A stretch of 38,466 nucleotides of DNA from Bacteroidetes bacterium UBA2664 (GCA_002359315.1 DEMS01000009.1:1-38466), one strand, 5' to 3'; positions 24,907-33,322 are shown, counted from the first letter of the stretch. Program-made: numbers and translations. Notes: a model not told the origin generated them from the letters alone.

Positions 24907-25344
24907 TCAGGTACGGTCATCAAGTTCATTTTTCCAATCGTTTAGTGTTGAAGAGATGTCATTGTACATTTCTTCCGTACTTGATTTTACATCTTCCCAC
25001 GTATCGGCAGTTGCATTTTCTAACTCATCCAATGCCTTCTCAACGTCTGATCGTTCTTCAGTAAGCTCATTGTATGCCTCATCAAGGCCCTCATCAGCAG
25101 CATCACCGGCATCCTCAATACGTGCACTCAATTCACTTAATTCGTCGTCGATATCGTCTCGCAGATCTTCCAGCCTACTTGCCAATTGTTCTCTCTCATC
25201 TTCAAAGTTATTTACTAACTCCTGCCTTTCATCGCTGATAGTGCTTGAAGCATCATCTCCATCATTTTCACACTGTACAAGAAATGTGACACTCGACAAG
25301 AGTAATATGAATGTTGTTAATTTTAAATATTTTAAACTAATCAT
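24907..25344 (-). CDS. Acidic coiled-coil lipoprotein
   Basis: The 145-aa protein has a lipoprotein signal peptide (TFILLLSSVTFLVQC, lipid Cys at about 25). The rest is an almost continuous, strongly acidic coiled coil with many Glu/Asp and little hydrophobic content, such as NFEDEREQLASRLEDLRDDI and ELENATADTWEDVKSSTEEM. It resembles small envelope stress proteins with repeated helical heptads, but I do not recognise a named family. The neighbours CsbD and Lmo0937-family genes suggest a general or envelope stress role, which is inference. The plus-strand Ser-rich ORF opposite it is a shadow of this gene. Confidence 0.75.
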   Translation of the reverse strand: MISLKYLKLTTFILLLSSVTFLVQCENDGDDASSTISDERQELVNNFEDEREQLASRLEDLRDDIDDELSELSARIEDAGDAADEGLDEAYNELTEERSDVEKALDELENATADTWEDVKSSTEEMYNDISSTLNDWKNELDDRT

Positions 25345-25448
25345 TTATACTTTTGGTCTTTTTTAATATTAATTTTTATTGCAGTTAAGACATTTCTAAT
25401 CAGCTATGACTAAAAATATTTAGATAAATAAAAATGGATGAATTTATC

Positions 25449-25643
25449 TTATGAATCGATCCATTCTTTTAACTCTTTAGATATCTCATCTTTAGTCTTA
25501 CCAGTCTTTTTCTGAATAGTTCCGAAAAGTTCATTTTCCTTCCCTTCTACATATGTAAGATCATCATCTGTCAGATCCCCATATTTTTGTTTGAGTTTTC
25601 CTTTTAGCACATTCCAATTGCCTTTTAATTGAAGATCATTCAT
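25449..25643 (-). CDS. CsbD-family stress protein
   Basis: The 64-aa protein matches the CsbD family over its full length: LKGNWNVLKGKLKQKYGDLT, DDDLTYVEGKENELFGTIQK, then KTGKTKDEISKELKEWIDS. CsbD is a small helical, hydrophilic protein of the general stress regulon in Bacillus; its molecular function is not known. It lies 104 bp upstream of the coiled-coil lipoprotein on the same strand. A dyad AACTAA/TTAGTT (about 25713-25737) lies upstream and could be regulatory. Confidence 0.93.
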   Translation of the reverse strand: MNDLQLKGNWNVLKGKLKQKYGDLTDDDLTYVEGKENELFGTIQKKTGKTKDEISKELKEWIDS

Positions 25644-25886
25644 AACTTTTTCTCTTTTTATTATTATTTGTTCAATATTTATAACGCATCTTATTGCAAA
25701 ATTGTTCCCTGTAACTAATTATCTATCAGTTAGTTAATCATAAAAGAATGATGAGATCGTTTCTGTATTCATTACATTCCATGATTTTGGAGGGTTGAAA
25801 TTTTCCATAACATAATTTGTAACCGACAGAAGTAGCGAGTAAAATGGGGTACATTAGAAACAATAATTTCATAGTTAAGAATAAAT

Positions 25887-26741
25887 ATGGATATGTCATC
25901 TGAAATTGATGAATCAACATCCAAGAGATGGAAGATATCCAAATGGGTAATCGCCGCTGCTTTTGGAATGCCGTTATTATTGTTGATGGTGACGGTAATC
26001 ACACTTCGGTGGGTAGATCCGTCTGTAACCAGTTTTACAATCAGGGAAGATTGGGAATCTCTGGAGATGGAGCGTTATAACCTGCGGGATTTTTGGGTTG
26101 AAGCTGATGAGATTCCGGATCATATGAAATGGGCCGTTGTTGCATCTGAAGATCAACTATTTTGGGAGCATCACGGGTTTGATGTTGAGTCGATACAAGA
26201 AGCGTGGGAAGATCGTCAAGAGGGGAGGCGTTCAAGGGGGGCGAGTTCTATATCTCAGCAAGTTGCAAAAAATTTATTTCTTTCACCAGCACAATCCCTA
26301 TTCAGAAAAGGCCTGGAAGCCGGAATCACCGTTCTGATTGAACTTTTTTGGCCGAAAGAGCGAATTATCGAAGTTTATCTGAATGTCGCAGAATTTGGCC
26401 CGGGCATCTTTGGAGTAGGAAGGGCGGCTGAAGTTTTTTGGAGTATTCCGGTGTCACAAATTGATGCGGATAAAGCGGCCAGATTAGCGGCTGTACTCCC
26501 CAGCCCAAAACGAATGAGAGTGCAGCCTCCATCACCATATGCCTACGAACGCAGCCGTTGGATTTTGCGCCAGATGACTCAACTGACCGGTATTCAGTAT
26601 ATTAGGTCAAATCAAGAAGCTACTGAGGAGTCAGAGGACCAAAACATTGAAGAAACGGATCCTTTTCTGTTACAGTCTGAGAGAGAATTGGAAGAATTGT
26701 TGAATTTATCTGCAGATTCCACTTCACAGGATTCAAATTAA
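25887..26741 (+). CDS. mtgA: Monofunctional peptidoglycan glycosyltransferase
   Basis: MtgA polymerises lipid II into glycan strands at the inner membrane. The 284-aa protein has one N-terminal membrane helix (about 18-40) and a GT51 domain. The catalytic Glu88 lies in ASEDQLFWEHHGFD, followed by RGASSISQQVAKNLFLSP and KERIIEVYLNVAEFGPG (second Glu about 162), then AARLAAVLPSPKRM. No transpeptidase domain follows; instead there is an acidic tail of about 45 residues rich in Glu, Asp and Ser, unusual for MtgA. It is transcribed away from the CsbD gene and precedes the AraC-type regulator by 86 bp. Confidence 0.95.
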   Translation: MDMSSEIDESTSKRWKISKWVIAAAFGMPLLLLMVTVITLRWVDPSVTSFTIREDWESLEMERYNLRDFWVEADEIPDHMKWAVVASEDQLFWEHHGFDVESIQEAWEDRQEGRRSRGASSISQQVAKNLFLSPAQSLFRKGLEAGITVLIELFWPKERIIEVYLNVAEFGPGIFGVGRAAEVFWSIPVSQIDADKAARLAAVLPSPKRMRVQPPSPYAYERSRWILRQMTQLTGIQYIRSNQEATEESEDQNIEETDPFLLQSERELEELLNLSADSTSQDSN

Positions 26742-26827
26742 ATATTAAAATTATTTAATGACACCCAGTTTGTGCATCTTGTTGTTGTGTACATAGATAA
26801 CCATTCTTCAACGATAGAAAATTCAGT

Positions 26828-27388
26828 ATGAAACTATATATAAAATATATGGTTAGCCTTAGGTGCAAAATGTTCGTAAAGGATGAGTTGAATAAAATCG
26901 GACTGGACAATGCTAATGTGGAGCTTGGATTTGTTGAATTTGAAGATGAAATAACAGATGAACAGCTTGAAACATTCGGAGAGAACCTGAAAAAAGGGGG
27001 ATTGGAACTACTGGATGATAAAAAACACATTCTGGTTGAAAAAATTAAGAATTTAATCATAGAGATGGTTTATCAAACAGATGATTTGCCAAATGTGAAC
27101 GATTCTGATTATTTAAGTGAAAAACTACATTACGATTATACCTATCTCTCGAATGTGTTTTCTGAAGTGAAAGGAACGGCTATTCAACAATATATCATAA
27201 AACATAGAATCGAGAGAATAAAAGAACTGTTGTTATATGATGAGTTAACTCTCACTGAAATTGCATGGCAATTAAACTACAGCAGTGTTTCCCATCTGTC
27301 GAACCAGTTCAAAAAAGTAACCGGCCTGACTCCAACTTATTTCAAAGAACTAAAGAGTAAAAGAGAGTCATATTTGGAAAATCTGTGA
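26828..27388 (+). CDS. AraC-type regulator with small N-terminal ferredoxin-like domain
   Basis: The 186-aa protein ends in an AraC/XylS double helix-turn-helix (about 85-180), with LTLTEIAWQLNYSSVSHLSNQ and FKKVTGLTPTYFKE. Residues 1-75 are not a cupin. They read IKYMVSLRCKMFVKDELNKIG (2-25 region, single Cys13), then a beta-rich VELGFVEF and DEQLETFGENLKKGGLELLD, an order (strand, Cys-turn-helix, strand, strand, helix, strand) that suggests a heavy-metal-associated (HMA)-like fold. Ligand sensing by this domain is inference. It lies between mtgA and a Lmo0937-family gene, whose promoter region contains a dyad. Confidence 0.88.
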   Translation: MKLYIKYMVSLRCKMFVKDELNKIGLDNANVELGFVEFEDEITDEQLETFGENLKKGGLELLDDKKHILVEKIKNLIIEMVYQTDDLPNVNDSDYLSEKLHYDYTYLSNVFSEVKGTAIQQYIIKHRIERIKELLLYDELTLTEIAWQLNYSSVSHLSNQFKKVTGLTPTYFKELKSKRESYLENL

Positions 27389-27589
27389 TATCTGTAAGGT
27401 TTTCACGTATTTTTATAACATTCAAACATTTCTTTCTGCACATATTGCATTGATTGAAAAATATGTCGTTGTCATTTCTCTGTATCGATAATTAATGTTT
27501 AATGGACAATATAGCTATACGTATAAGTTTACTGAATCATTAGACTGTTAATTCCAGAAAAATCAATCGATACTGTTCAAGATTTCTCA

Positions 27590-27606
27590 AGATTCAAAAT
27601 GAATCT
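27590..27606. promoter_or_regulatory. Perfect inverted repeat upstream of Lmo0937 copy 2
   Basis: AGATTCA-AAA-TGAATCT is a perfect 7-bp dyad centred about 54 bp before the start of the miniprotein gene. It may be an operator, possibly for the adjacent AraC-type regulator, although AraC proteins usually prefer direct repeats. Confidence 0.35.
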
Positions 27607-27651
27607 CTTTGAAAGTTTTACTACAAACAATCATAATTAAAAATCAACATC

Positions 27652-27807
27652 ATGGGAAACCTATTATATCTTGTTGCAGTTATCTTAATCATAGCCTGGT
27701 TAGTTGGATTTGTTGGCTACAGTACCGGAGGGATCATTCACATACTTTTGGTAATTGCAGTTATAGCAATTATTTTGCGTGTAATTCAAGGAAGGAGAAT
27801 TTTATAA
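27652..27807 (+). CDS. Lmo0937-family membrane miniprotein (copy 2)
   Basis: This 51-aa protein begins MGNLLYLVAVILIIAWLVGF, has the family motif GYSTGGIIH between two membrane helices, and ends VIQGRRIL. It is a paralogue of copy 1 (24701-24856) with 34 of 51 identical residues. It follows the AraC-type regulator gene by 263 bp on the same strand. In Bacteroidota such genes are often beside CsbD and AraC-type genes, as here. A membrane-stress function is inferred from context. A longer frame-shifted ORF over this region is a shadow. Confidence 0.85.
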   Translation: MGNLLYLVAVILIIAWLVGFVGYSTGGIIHILLVIAVIAIILRVIQGRRIL

Positions 27808-27891
27808 AATCTATTTGTAATTGCACATTTGTATGATCGATGCAATAGAAAATCAGAGGCCGATCAACAACAATGCCCTATTAAAAATCTG

Positions 27892-27965
27892 TATGTTATG
27901 TAACATATAGGTATAAATGTGTAATACCACTTTAGCTTTCTATTGGCATATTTGCCTATAGAAAG
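27892..27965. promoter_or_regulatory. Two dyads upstream of the secreted 147-aa protein
   Basis: TATGTTA-TG-TAACATA (27892-27907) is a perfect dyad. A 13-bp hairpin with one mismatch, CTTTCTATTGGCA/TGCCTATAGAAAG with loop TATT, spans 27936-27965. Neither is followed by a T-run, so they look like operator or RNA-structure elements rather than a terminator. Confidence 0.4.
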
Positions 27966-28043
27966 TATGAATTCAGTGAATTTTGTAACAGTTGAAGAAT
28001 CAACTAAATGTCAAAATAACCCTAACCAATAACATTGAACAAT

Positions 28044-28487
28044 ATGAGAACAATACGACTAACAATTACCTCGATAATTTTACTGTTTGCCGTTCAATCG
28101 ATTGCAGTCGCACAGTCGACAAGCATGACGGAAACATTTAAAAAACACTTTAACGAAACCGTTGAGCAAGTTCATCAAACTGAAAGTGCTGATGAAAAAC
28201 GAGCGATTCTCAATGAATCATTTACCAAAATGATTACCACTTTAGAGCGTATCGAATCAGAAGCTAATCTGACAGAAGATGAAACTGCCCAGTTGGTGTC
28301 GTTTAAAAACGATATTTCTGAAAAACAGAGCGAATTAAACGGTCTGGATGGGTTTGATGAAATTCAGGATGAAGACCTTGATGATTTCTCAAATTTTTCT
28401 CAGGATTTTGTTGAGCAGGCAAATCGTACAATTACTATAGGCCTGACAACAGCACTATTGATCCTTATCATACTACTGTTGTTGTAA
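28044..28487 (+). CDS. Exported helical protein with C-terminal membrane segment
   Basis: The protein is about 147 aa with a signal peptide (RTIRLTITSIILLFAVQSIA, cleavage near VAQ). The central region is helical and acidic, with FKKHFNETVEQVHQTESADE and QSELNGLDGFDEIQDEDLDD. A strongly hydrophobic C-terminus (IGLTTALLILIILLLL) would anchor it in a membrane with the body outside the cytoplasm. The ATG at 28044 is preferred over an in-frame TTG nine bases upstream. I recognise no family. It follows the Lmo0937 gene and may belong to the same stress regulon, which is inference. A good terminator follows. Confidence 0.7.
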   Translation: MRTIRLTITSIILLFAVQSIAVAQSTSMTETFKKHFNETVEQVHQTESADEKRAILNESFTKMITTLERIESEANLTEDETAQLVSFKNDISEKQSELNGLDGFDEIQDEDLDDFSNFSQDFVEQANRTITIGLTTALLILIILLLL

Positions 28488-28517
28488 AATTTATTAATCA
28501 CTAATAAATCTTATTAT

Positions 28518-28555
28518 AAAAGCAACCTTTTCTATTGGAAGGGGTTGCTTTTTTT
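28518..28555 (+). terminator. Rho-independent terminator
   Basis: AAGCAACCTTTTC pairs with GAAGGGGTTGCTT (G-U pairs allowed) around a short loop and is followed by a T-run. It ends the transcript of the 28044 gene. Confidence 0.88.
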
Positions 28556-28587
28556 ATTGGTAAAAAGTCACACATTTTCGATAATTT

Positions 28588-29676
28588 ATGTTCAATTCTA
28601 ATTCATTTTATACAGTTTGGATTCTCATTCCGGTACTCATGGGATTAATTTTATCAGGTTGCAAATCCACATCTGAACTACTAAAACAGTCTCCCGAGGT
28701 TGAAACATTAGATGCAGATTACTCGATAATTTATTACATCCATGCTGATTCCGATTATCTATATCACGAGTCAGATGGGACCCCGATTCGAGGAAACAGT
28801 CTGGTATTGAAGAGTGCTCATAAGGTAGCTGAAAGGGCTAAATCAGGAGAAGTTTTCATTTATTATCAACAACCGGAGCGTAAGTTTTTGGGTCTGTTTC
28901 CACGCAGGAGCAGTCAGCTTTATCACTATTTGAATGGAAAATTAATCAACTTGGTAGAGTATCGTCACTCCAATAAGAGTGAAAATTTTCTGGATACTGA
29001 AGTACTACTCTATCATCAATATCGGATTCAATCCGGAAATAACGATCAGGATCTTCATTTTCTCTATTTTGGTCATGAAATCCCATTAGAGGATGGAAAA
29101 AAATATCATCATACACTGCCGGATATTGAGGTAAATATTGAAACTCTATCTGCAGGCATGCAAAAATTTTTATCAGGGGCTCATCAACGTTTTGATCTTG
29201 TCGTCCTGTCAACCTGTAATAATGGATCACCTGCAATGGCAGCATCTCTGTTACCGATTACGAATACAATGATCGCATCCCCGCAGAATCTTCACTTGTC
29301 TCATATCGATTCAGGAAATTTGAGCCTTTTAGAAAAAAAACCGAAAATACCGACACTGCAGTTAGCCCGGTCAATGGCAAAGGAGACTTTCAATCGACTT
29401 GAATCTGAAATATTGACTGCCATTACATTATCCGTATACGATTTTGAGATTATTCGTGAATACGATGAAGAACTTCTAGGGTTTATTGAGTTCTATAATA
29501 GCCTGGATACAAGACAATATTATTCTGACTTTATTGATTGTAATCATGTTGAAAATTTTGATAGTGAGCGATTTAGATTTGGGGTAAATACCTGGTATAA
29601 ACCGGCCAGGTTTGGGAGGGAATCACTCAAAAATTCTCATTCCGGATGGGGATGCAGGCCTCTAATCCAAAATTGA
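28588..29676 (+). CDS. Lipoprotein with clostripain/caspase-like fold signatures
   Basis: The 362-aa protein has a lipoprotein signal (LILSGC, Cys25). The body has the clan CD peptidase order: a strand YSIIYYIHADSD, a His163 in LYFGHEIP and, 47 residues later, Cys210 in FDLVVLSTCNNGSPAMAASL. This resembles family C11 clostripain, whose His and Cys dyad has about this spacing and whose motif is D-x-C-x-x-G-S. The later ITNTMIASPQNLHLSHID also resembles the post-Cys VASE segment. It lacks an obvious autocleavage linker. Peptidase activity is inferred. It stands alone, bounded by a terminator upstream. Confidence 0.55.
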   Translation: MFNSNSFYTVWILIPVLMGLILSGCKSTSELLKQSPEVETLDADYSIIYYIHADSDYLYHESDGTPIRGNSLVLKSAHKVAERAKSGEVFIYYQQPERKFLGLFPRRSSQLYHYLNGKLINLVEYRHSNKSENFLDTEVLLYHQYRIQSGNNDQDLHFLYFGHEIPLEDGKKYHHTLPDIEVNIETLSAGMQKFLSGAHQRFDLVVLSTCNNGSPAMAASLLPITNTMIASPQNLHLSHIDSGNLSLLEKKPKIPTLQLARSMAKETFNRLESEILTAITLSVYDFEIIREYDEELLGFIEFYNSLDTRQYYSDFIDCNHVENFDSERFRFGVNTWYKPARFGRESLKNSHSGWGCRPLIQN

Positions 29677-29850
29677 GTGTGGAATTCAGTTCAGAAAAAA
29701 TGAAACATTTGCCTGAATGTGGGATATATATAACATAATTCAATTATTTCACAACAATTCCGGGTTAAAGATCAGGTAATTTTAATTTTACTTGAAAGGA
29801 TTCCAAACTGGAAATAACCGGACGAGAACATTTTTAAAAAATTAAATACT

Positions 29851-30441
29851 ATGAAAATTTATTTGACTACGATTCTAACCTTTCTTGTAATGGCTGTCGG
29901 TACAGCAAACGCTCAACAAACTATAAATATAGGTACTAAAATTGGCCTGAATTCATACAATATTATCGAAGATAATAATGGATTAGGTTATGATTCAAAA
30001 ATTGGAATGCATGCCGGGATCTTTGGGCATATACACCTGGATGGCACAAACGGTCAGTTTGCACTACAACCTGAACTTGTCTACTCCATGCAGGGTGCAA
30101 AACGAGGGGATGTTAATCACAATCTTGATTATTTGAATGTACCCGTTCTTGTTCAGTATATGTTTGATAACGGCTTCAGGCTGCAGGCCGGTCCGCAGTT
30201 AGGCCTCTTGGTTAGAGCTAAAGCGGTTAATAATACTGCAACTGTAGACCTTAATGAAGATTTCAAATCTATTGACGTAGGGCTAAGTTTTGGTGCCAGC
30301 TATATCCATGTGCCAAGCAGTTTTGGGATAGATGCAAGGTATAATTTAGGGCTAAATGATATGTCCGAATCTTCTGCTGTAAATTCAAACAACAGGGGTT
30401 TACAGATCGGTATCTTTTATCTTTTTAATCATACTGACTAA
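29851..30441 (+). CDS. PorT-like outer-membrane beta-barrel protein
   Basis: The 196-aa protein has a signal peptide ending ANAQQ (about residue 22). The mature part has alternating aromatic/hydrophobic strands typical of an eight-strand barrel, including ALQPELVYSMQGAKR, LNVPVLVQYMF, RLQAGPQLGLLV and DVGLSFGASYI. The GxxxGxxxGxxxxI and FALQPELxYS patterns match the PorT/OMP_b-brl_2 group common in Bacteroidota. It ends with a terminal aromatic strand LQIGIFYLF. No operon partner is evident. Its precise cargo or role is unknown. Confidence 0.85.
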   Translation: MKIYLTTILTFLVMAVGTANAQQTINIGTKIGLNSYNIIEDNNGLGYDSKIGMHAGIFGHIHLDGTNGQFALQPELVYSMQGAKRGDVNHNLDYLNVPVLVQYMFDNGFRLQAGPQLGLLVRAKAVNNTATVDLNEDFKSIDVGLSFGASYIHVPSSFGIDARYNLGLNDMSESSAVNSNNRGLQIGIFYLFNHTD

Positions 30442-30504
30442 TACCCCCTAAAATAAATAATCAATAGAATAGTTCATTAAAAGACAAATCAAAGAGAGCA
30501 AAAT

Positions 30505-30547
30505 GGAAGGCAGGAATTGAGCACCTGTCTTCTGTTTTATTTTTTTT
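30505..30547 (+). terminator. Rho-independent terminator after the PorT-like gene
   Basis: GAAGGCAGG (30506-30514) pairs with CCTGTCTTC (30524-30532) across a 9-nt loop and is followed by a T-rich tail TGTTTTATTTTTTTT. Confidence 0.8.
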
Positions 30548-30661
30548 AGGTATTTTATTTATTAAAATACATTCATTGAAGCCACTCCGGCTATGATTCG
30601 AATTCAGTATTGCAAACTGATGCCGTATTAGATTCTTAAAATGATCCATATTTATAAATAA

Positions 30662-31048
30662 ATGAGTTCAATTCATACTTTTTACCATTGGTTAGTACTG
30701 ATTCTATTTATTGTATTTGCTTTGTTGCAGCTGAATGATACGGGTTCTATTCCATGGATTATCGGTTATGGTTGGGTTTCGGTGGTTGCAGCTATGAAGA
30801 TCTTCAATAAGATCCGGCCTTCAGAAAAAGTGGTTCGACTCCTTACCCTATGCAGTATCATCATTTATTTGGGTTGGGCTGCTGTTTGGTTTCCGGAAGT
30901 GCTGACTTGGATTGATCTCGGGAAGCCAACAATCACAGGCAGTATGTCCTCAGAAACACCGTACATCGAGTATGTGAGGGAGTTTATTGGACTGTTGATT
31001 TGCACAGGTTCTATGGCCTATCTATACTATACGGCCGGGGAGAGATAA
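30662..31048 (+). CDS. TMEM220-family membrane protein
   Basis: The 128-aa protein has four hydrophobic helices (about 8-22, 30-45, 58-77, 108-125). ALLQLNDTGSIPWIIGYG near residues 20-37 is the family signature (usually QxNDPDPxxWxxxY). FPEVLTWIDL and YIEYVREFIGLLIC are also typical. The function of this family is not established. It sits alone between the PorT-like gene and the DNA glycosylase. Confidence 0.8.
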   Translation: MSSIHTFYHWLVLILFIVFALLQLNDTGSIPWIIGYGWVSVVAAMKIFNKIRPSEKVVRLLTLCSIIIYLGWAAVWFPEVLTWIDLGKPTITGSMSSETPYIEYVREFIGLLICTGSMAYLYYTAGER

Positions 31049-31221
31049 CCCAGCGATACAATATTTAGCCACATTGCAGAACTTTCTTTGACCCATTTCA
31101 AGCTTATTATAAATCTTAAGTTGATCCCTTATAAAACATCGTGCAGATTTTTCATTAAACAATGTTTACTCTCATTCTATAACTTGTACGTAAAGATATT
31201 TAAGCTAATTCATTAATATTT

Positions 31222-31839
31222 ATGATGATACGGGATAATTCCTTTTTTTTGCGTGATGATGTAGTGGGGATCAGCCGTGACCTGATTGGGATGATTCTTT
31301 GCACAAAAATGAATGGAGTGGTGACGGGCGGACGCATTGTGGAGACAGAAGCATACGGTGGGGTTACCGATCGCGCATCCCACGCCTGGGGTGGACGGTT
31401 AACCGGACGAACCGAAACGATGTATCGGGAGGGCGGTGTCTGTTATATTTATCTCTGTTATGGGATTCATCATCTTTTTAATGTTGTGACGGGTCCGGAA
31501 GGACGTCCGGATGCGGTATTGATCAGGGCACTGGAACCGGTGACCGGGATTGAAACCATGCTTCAGCGAAGAGGGCTGGAGAAGGTGCAGCGGAGGGTGG
31601 CCGGTGGCCCCGGCCTTGTGTCCCAATCTTTAGGGCTTTCCACAGATCAGAATGGATTGTCTCTAATACAGGGCAAGAAAATCTGGCTGGATAGGGATGA
31701 ATCTCATGAAAAAGATCAGAAAAGGAAATTTGAGATTATTGCATCACCCCGTGTTGGGGTTGATTACGCAGGAGAGGATGCTGGAAGGCCCTGGAGGTTT
31801 CGGTTGAAGGGGAGCAAGTTTAGTAGTCCTGCGAAGTGA
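31222..31839 (+). CDS. DNA-3-methyladenine glycosylase (Mpg/AAG family)
   Basis: This base excision repair enzyme removes 3-methyladenine and related alkylated purines. The 205-aa protein has RDLIGMILC, RIVETEAYGG (Glu43, corresponding to the catalytic Glu of human AAG, with Tyr45), ASHAWGG (His54), YIYLCYGIHHLFNVV and AVLIRALEP, then GGPGLVSQSLGL. All catalytic positions visible by motif appear conserved. Start ATGATG leaves a choice of one codon. It is monocistronic. Confidence 0.96.
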   Translation: MMIRDNSFFLRDDVVGISRDLIGMILCTKMNGVVTGGRIVETEAYGGVTDRASHAWGGRLTGRTETMYREGGVCYIYLCYGIHHLFNVVTGPEGRPDAVLIRALEPVTGIETMLQRRGLEKVQRRVAGGPGLVSQSLGLSTDQNGLSLIQGKKIWLDRDESHEKDQKRKFEIIASPRVGVDYAGEDAGRPWRFRLKGSKFSSPAK

Positions 31840-31940
31840 AAAACATCGAAGTAGAGTAAAGAAACAGCAAATAGGCTTAGGTATGTCCCGGTTTTCAGTT
31901 GTATTACATACAGAACAACCAAAACCGACGATCAATATCT

Positions 31941-33242
31941 ATGGAAATACCTTTAAATAGACAGAAAAAAGTACTGCTAATCATTGCTGCAATTCTGTTT
32001 TCCACTTCCTTTTTACTGAGTGCATGTCAGGATGTAAGTGTGCAAACCATCACCTGGGTGGAGTATGAGCCGGTTTATATGAGCCATGAAGAGTTCATTA
32101 ACTCTGTAAGTATGGAAGCAACACGTGAACTGAACAATCCCGGAAAGATCTATTTTTATGAAGGATTTCTGTTTGTGAATGAGGTCAATAAAGGGATTCA
32201 TATCATTAATAATTTTGATCCTTCCGACCCGGAACAGATTGGATTCATCAATATTCCGGCCAACAAGGATATTGCAATACGAAATGACCTTTTATATGCC
32301 GATTCACAAAAAGATTTGCTGGTTTTTGATATCAGCAGTATTGAGAATCCTCAGCTATTAGACCGGATTGAAGGGGTTTTTAACAACTCGGCAAATACTC
32401 CTCCGGGATTTACAACTCAATCTGTGGATGAATCCAAAGGTCTGGTGGTAGATTGGGAACCGGTGGTTAAAGAAGAGATTTGTGAAGGCAATTGCCACAC
32501 TCATCCGGCAAATATTCAGGGCGGTGGTGTATTTTTTGACAGTTTTTCATCAGTCTCATCGGAAAGATCAGCTTCACAATCCGGTGTGGGAGGATCGATG
32601 GCGCGATTTACCATTAACGGTGATTATCTGTATGCCGTTGATAATAGCGACTTGATGACATTTGATGTTTCTTCAACCAATACTCATAAAGTAAATCGTC
32701 AGCATGTGGGCTGGCTGATTGAAACCATTTTTCCTTATAAAAATCACCTCTTCATCGGATCAGTTAATTCGATGTATATATATGACCTCGACAACCCTGC
32801 CGCCCCAAATCAGCAATCCATATTCCGGCATGCCACGGCTTGCGATCCGGTGGTAGTGGAAGGGAATTACGCTTATGTAACCCTGCGAAGTGGTGAAAAC
32901 TGTCCAAATGTACAGGGTAACGACCAGCTTGAAGTGATTGATGTGAGTGACTTGAAAAACCCAAAGAATATCGGGATTTATGATATGATTAACCCGCACG
33001 GATTGGGTATCGATGACGGAAGATTATTCATCAGTGAGGGGGATTACGGACTTAAACTGATGGATGCTTCAGATCCTTTTAACATCAAAGAAGTCCGGCA
33101 CATCAAAGAGATTAAAACATTTGACGTGATTCCGCTGAATGGAGTGCTGATGGTTACCGGTGAAAGCGGAATCATTCAGTATGACTACAGCGAAGCCCCT
33201 GAATTGACGCATCTGAGCACGATACCTGTTATCAAAGATTGA
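31941..33242 (+). CDS. LVIVD-repeat beta-propeller lipoprotein
   Basis: The protein is about 433 aa, with a lipoprotein signal ending LLSAC (Cys29). The body is made of repeated strands such as DLLVFDISSIENPQLLDRI, QLEVIDVSDLKNPKNIGIY and GLKLMDASDPFNIKEVRHI, the LVIVD motif of propeller-like surface proteins. A CEGNC cluster occurs near residue 178. An in-frame TTG 42 nt upstream lacks signal-peptide character, so the ATG at 31941 is used. The surface-exposed location is inferred; no enzyme function is visible. Confidence 0.9.
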   Translation: MEIPLNRQKKVLLIIAAILFSTSFLLSACQDVSVQTITWVEYEPVYMSHEEFINSVSMEATRELNNPGKIYFYEGFLFVNEVNKGIHIINNFDPSDPEQIGFINIPANKDIAIRNDLLYADSQKDLLVFDISSIENPQLLDRIEGVFNNSANTPPGFTTQSVDESKGLVVDWEPVVKEEICEGNCHTHPANIQGGGVFFDSFSSVSSERSASQSGVGGSMARFTINGDYLYAVDNSDLMTFDVSSTNTHKVNRQHVGWLIETIFPYKNHLFIGSVNSMYIYDLDNPAAPNQQSIFRHATACDPVVVEGNYAYVTLRSGENCPNVQGNDQLEVIDVSDLKNPKNIGIYDMINPHGLGIDDGRLFISEGDYGLKLMDASDPFNIKEVRHIKEIKTFDVIPLNGVLMVTGESGIIQYDYSEAPELTHLSTIPVIKD

Positions 33243-33255
33243 TGCAGGTTCCCCT

Positions 33256-33297
33256 AAACGCCGGAGGATGATGAACGATGCATCCGCCGGTGTTTTC
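33256..33297 (+). terminator. Hairpin terminator after the LVIVD lipoprotein
   Basis: ACGCCGGAGGATG pairs with CATCCGCCGGTGT with one mismatch and one G-U pair around a short loop. It is followed by only TTTT, so it is a moderate terminator. Confidence 0.7.
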
Positions 33298-33322
33298 ATT
33301 TAAACCTTACTATTGAGATTCC

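Noticed and set aside
24956..25366. Serine-rich 136-aa plus-strand ORF
   Set aside because: It is exactly antisense to the acidic coiled-coil lipoprotein; the serine repeats come from its Glu/Asp-rich codons on the other strand, and it has no credible start context.
27609..27836. 75-aa plus-strand ORF
   Set aside because: It is a frame-shifted shadow of the 51-aa Lmo0937-family gene at 27652-27807.
30461..30649. 62-aa minus-strand ORF
   Set aside because: It overlaps the terminator of the PorT-like gene and has no protein-like features.
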